Position numbers and translations under genes: made by a program. A stretch of DNA of 64,000 bases, from positions 620,001 to 684,000 of the forward strand of contig NZ_BCAG01000006.1 in NCBI RefSeq assembly GCF_001293685.1, read 5' to 3'. This DNA is from Desulfatitalea tepidiphila. GTDB lineage: Bacteria > Desulfobacterota > Desulfobacteria > Desulfobacterales > Desulfosarcinaceae. Shown piece after piece: positions 61,973 to 64,000 of the stretch. Position 1 is the stretch's first letter; every line of letters starts with the position of its first letter. Under the pieces are notes generated by a model. The model saw only the letters and a list, made by a program, of their open reading frames with translations, did no database searches and was not told the DNA's origin.

Positions 61973-63523
61973 ATGCAACGACCCAAACCCGTCATGCTGG
62001 TCATCCTGGACGGCTGGGGCATCGATGCGCCGGGTGCCGGAAACGCCGTCACCCTGGCCAACACCCCCAACCTGGACAAACTCCTGGCCGAATATCCCCA
62101 CACTAAATTGACAACCTGCGGTCGATCGGTGGGACTGCCCGATGGCATCATGGGCAACTCCGAGGTGGGCCATTTGAATATCGGTGCCGGCCGGGTGGTC
62201 TATCAGGACCTGCTGCGCATCGACAACGCCATCGCGGACGGTTCCTTTTTCAAAAACGACGCGATCAACCGATGCATGCAGCGTGTCATCGAAAAAGACA
62301 GCCGCCTGCATTTGATCGGCCTGATATCGAACGGCGGCGTACACAGCCAGTTGACCCACCTCCTGGCTCTGCTGGATCTCGCCAAGCAAAAGGGTCTGGC
62401 CAAGGTCTATGTGCATGCCATTCTAGATGGCCGTGATACCTCCCCGGATGCGGGCATCGGCTATGTTGAACAGGTCCAACGACACATCGAAACCATCGGC
62501 AACGGGGCCATTGCTTCCATCTGCGGCCGATATTACGCCATGGATCGTGATACCCGTTGGGAACGTACCGAAAAGGCCTATCGTCTCCTCACCCTGGGCG
62601 AAGGGCTGCACCAACGCGATCCCCTGGAAGCCATACGCCAAGCATATGCCCGCGGTGAAACCGATGAATTTGTCAAACCCATCGTGATCGTCGGCCCGGA
62701 CGGTCAGCCGCTCTCTTCCGTGCGCGATGAGGATGCCATTCTCTTTTTCAATTTCAGAGCCGATCGCACCCGCCAGCTCACGCGGGCCTTCACCGACGAC
62801 GGGTTCAAGGGATTCGAGCGAGCAATCCGTCCCCGACTGAGCGACTATGTCTGCATGACCCTGTATGACGAAAGCTTTGATCTGCCGATAGCCTTTCCCC
62901 CCGAGCATCTCGAAGGCATCCTCGGGGCGGTGGTCAGCAAGGCCGGCCTGCGCCAGCTGCGTATTGCCGAAACCGAAAAATACGCCCATGTCACCTATTT
63001 TTTCAATGGGGGTGAAGAGAAGCCGTTTGAGAATGAAGATCGCTGCCTGATCCCCTCGCCCAGGGACGTACCAACCTACGATCACAAACCGGAGATGAGT
63101 GCCGAAGCGGTCACCGCCGAGGTGCTCGACCGCATCGCCTCCGATCGATACGATTTGATCGTGCTCAACTTCGCCAACATGGACATGGTCGGTCACACCG
63201 GCAACATCCCGGCGGCGATCAGGGCCTGTGAAACGGTGGATCGATGTGTGGGACGCATTGTGGCGGCGGTCCAATCCAAAGGGGGGGCCATCCTGATCAC
63301 CGCCGACCACGGCAATGCGGAAACCATGCTCAACAGAGAAGGCAAGATGCACACGGCTCACACCACCAACTTCGTACACATCATCTATATGAACGATCGG
63401 CACAAGCAGGCACCACTCCGGGAAGGGGTTTTGGGTGACATCGCCCCTACCATTCTGAAGCTGCTCAATATCCCGCAGCCAGCCCAAATGACGGGCAAGC
63501 CGTTGATTACCGATACACCTTGA
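61973..63523 (+). CDS. gpmI: 2,3-bisphosphoglycerate-independent phosphoglycerate mutase
   Basis: Manganese-dependent glycolytic enzyme of alkaline-phosphatase fold. Start at 61973 (MQRPKPVMLVILDGWG) after GGGAGA. The catalytic Ser is in MGNSEVGHLNIGAGR (about residue 65), VDG(R)DT near 155, and the C-terminal metal-binding LITADHGNAE (about 440) is intact. Length 516 is normal. It overlaps by one base a downstream ATG (TGATG). Confidence 0.96.
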   Translation: MQRPKPVMLVILDGWGIDAPGAGNAVTLANTPNLDKLLAEYPHTKLTTCGRSVGLPDGIMGNSEVGHLNIGAGRVVYQDLLRIDNAIADGSFFKNDAINRCMQRVIEKDSRLHLIGLISNGGVHSQLTHLLALLDLAKQKGLAKVYVHAILDGRDTSPDAGIGYVEQVQRHIETIGNGAIASICGRYYAMDRDTRWERTEKAYRLLTLGEGLHQRDPLEAIRQAYARGETDEFVKPIVIVGPDGQPLSSVRDEDAILFFNFRADRTRQLTRAFTDDGFKGFERAIRPRLSDYVCMTLYDESFDLPIAFPPEHLEGILGAVVSKAGLRQLRIAETEKYAHVTYFFNGGEEKPFENEDRCLIPSPRDVPTYDHKPEMSAEAVTAEVLDRIASDRYDLIVLNFANMDMVGHTGNIPAAIRACETVDRCVGRIVAAVQSKGGAILITADHGNAETMLNREGKMHTAHTTNFVHIIYMNDRHKQAPLREGVLGDIAPTILKLLNIPQPAQMTGKPLITDTP

Positions 63524-63543
63524 TGGAAAGGCATTTGAGTATC

Positions 63544-64000
63544 ATGGACAGGACGGAAGAGACCCTCATGGAAGAAACCCTGATCGATCATATCACCGGC
63601 CGTGAAATTCCCGATTCGGGTGCGGAGGCCAATCGTCAGGCGGTGGAACGCCTTCTCTTGGAATCAAAGGGGTATGCCAGGGAAGATATCGAAGTCGATG
63701 CACCCATCGTTCTTAATATGGGTAAAGAAGCGTACCGCTCGTTCGTCGATTTGGTGGTCCACATCGACGGATGGCGATACATGGTCATCAAATGCGCACC
63801 CGGTTCGCTGGCTTCACGTGAACGGGAAGTGATCGCAGCGGCCAGGCTGTTGTGTGATTACCAGATTCCGCTGGCCGTGGCATCGGATGGTCGGACGTCC
63901 ATCGTCTGGGATACGGTCAGCGGAAGAAAAATCGGCGAGGGTCCGGGGGCCATTCCATCAAAGCAGCAGGTAAGAGAGTCATTCGATCCAAACCGCTTAC
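63544..64000 (+). CDS. HsdR N-terminal-like domain protein (HSDR_N_2), 3' end missing
   Basis: Start chosen at 63544 (MDRTEETLMEETL), with AAAGG 12 bases before; an in-frame ATG at 63523 overlaps the gpmI stop, and another lies at 63568. The visible 152 codons include a PD-(D/E)xK-like pattern: RSFVDLVVHIDGWRYMVIKCA (about residues 65-86), where D and K line up with restriction-enzyme R subunit N-termini. It is a stand-alone version of this domain, common after gpmI in Desulfobacterota as far as I recall. The start of the next gene is outside the window. Confidence 0.8.
   Translation, partial: MDRTEETLMEETLIDHITGREIPDSGAEANRQAVERLLLESKGYAREDIEVDAPIVLNMGKEAYRSFVDLVVHIDGWRYMVIKCAPGSLASREREVIAAARLLCDYQIPLAVASDGRTSIVWDTVSGRKIGEGPGAIPSKQQVRESFDPNRL

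Noticed and set aside
1-64000. CRISPR array
   Set aside because: No set of evenly spaced direct repeats was seen; the repeats present are single palindromes, a 9-base tandem tract and two inverted elements.

Overview
The window joins two different kinds of DNA. Bases 1 to about 29,065 look like an integrated genomic island, with its left end outside the window. Bases 29,065 to 64,000 look like ordinary chromosome. The chromosomal part is GC-rich and carries the gene order rplU-rpmA-obgE-nadD-rsfS-gpmI, gltB-gltD, fdhD next to a dihydrouridine synthase, a cluster of acyl-CoA dehydrogenase and electron-transfer flavoprotein genes, and many Cys-rich redox or zinc proteins. My inference is a Gram-negative, anaerobic delta-proteobacterium (Desulfobacterota, Desulfosarcina/Desulfobacter-like). 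LolA, MltB and a membrane-bound hybrid-kinase type signalling set support a Gram-negative envelope.

Island, left part (1-10.9 kb). It opens inside a type I restriction-modification operon (hsdM-hsdS-hsdR) with overlapping genes. A fourth, frameshifted reading frame overlaps the end of hsdR. A convergent membrane-anchored HerA/FtsK-type ATPase follows. Small genes, a broken BRO-N antirepressor and a protein with a helix-hairpin-helix DNA-glycosylase-like segment come next.

Island, middle (10.9-18 kb). This is a patchwork of AT-rich and moderate-GC pieces: a TPR protein between a small gene and its truncated paralogue, a radical SAM enzyme, a decayed DUF262/DUF1524 (GmrSD-type) restriction gene cut by an IS3-like end, a CCG-domain iron-sulfur protein, a zinc-ribbon protein, a ribbon-helix-helix (RHH) protein coupled to an unknown 328-residue protein, and a protein with four DnaJ-type zinc motifs but no J-domain.

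Island, replication and integration part (18-29 kb). A 567-base AT-rich region with nested inverted repeats lies beside an RHH gene coupled to a primase-polymerase/SF3 helicase, which looks like a self-replication module. Then come a second radical SAM enzyme, two unknown large proteins (one resembling an inactive tyrosine recombinase with a long coiled coil), a DUF927-like ATPase, an excisionase-like HTH protein and a tyrosine integrase. The integrase abuts tRNA-Glu(CTC), the probable attachment site.

Chromosome (29-64 kb). mltB; radA, rlmE and a yebC-family gene; gltB-gltD; cheX; a SEC-C protein; lipid acyltransferase and lipid kinase; thiM, nadA and lolA; an HPt protein with a hybrid histidine kinase; thioredoxin, YkgJ-like and CheY-like proteins; acyl-CoA dehydrogenase with etfB and an EtfA-XRE-cupin fusion broken by a single-base frameshift; dus-fdhD; and the ribosome/NAD operon. 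Two copies and one end fragment of a roughly 140-bp inverted-repeat element (MITE-like) and two kinds of palindromic intergenic repeat lie between the genes.
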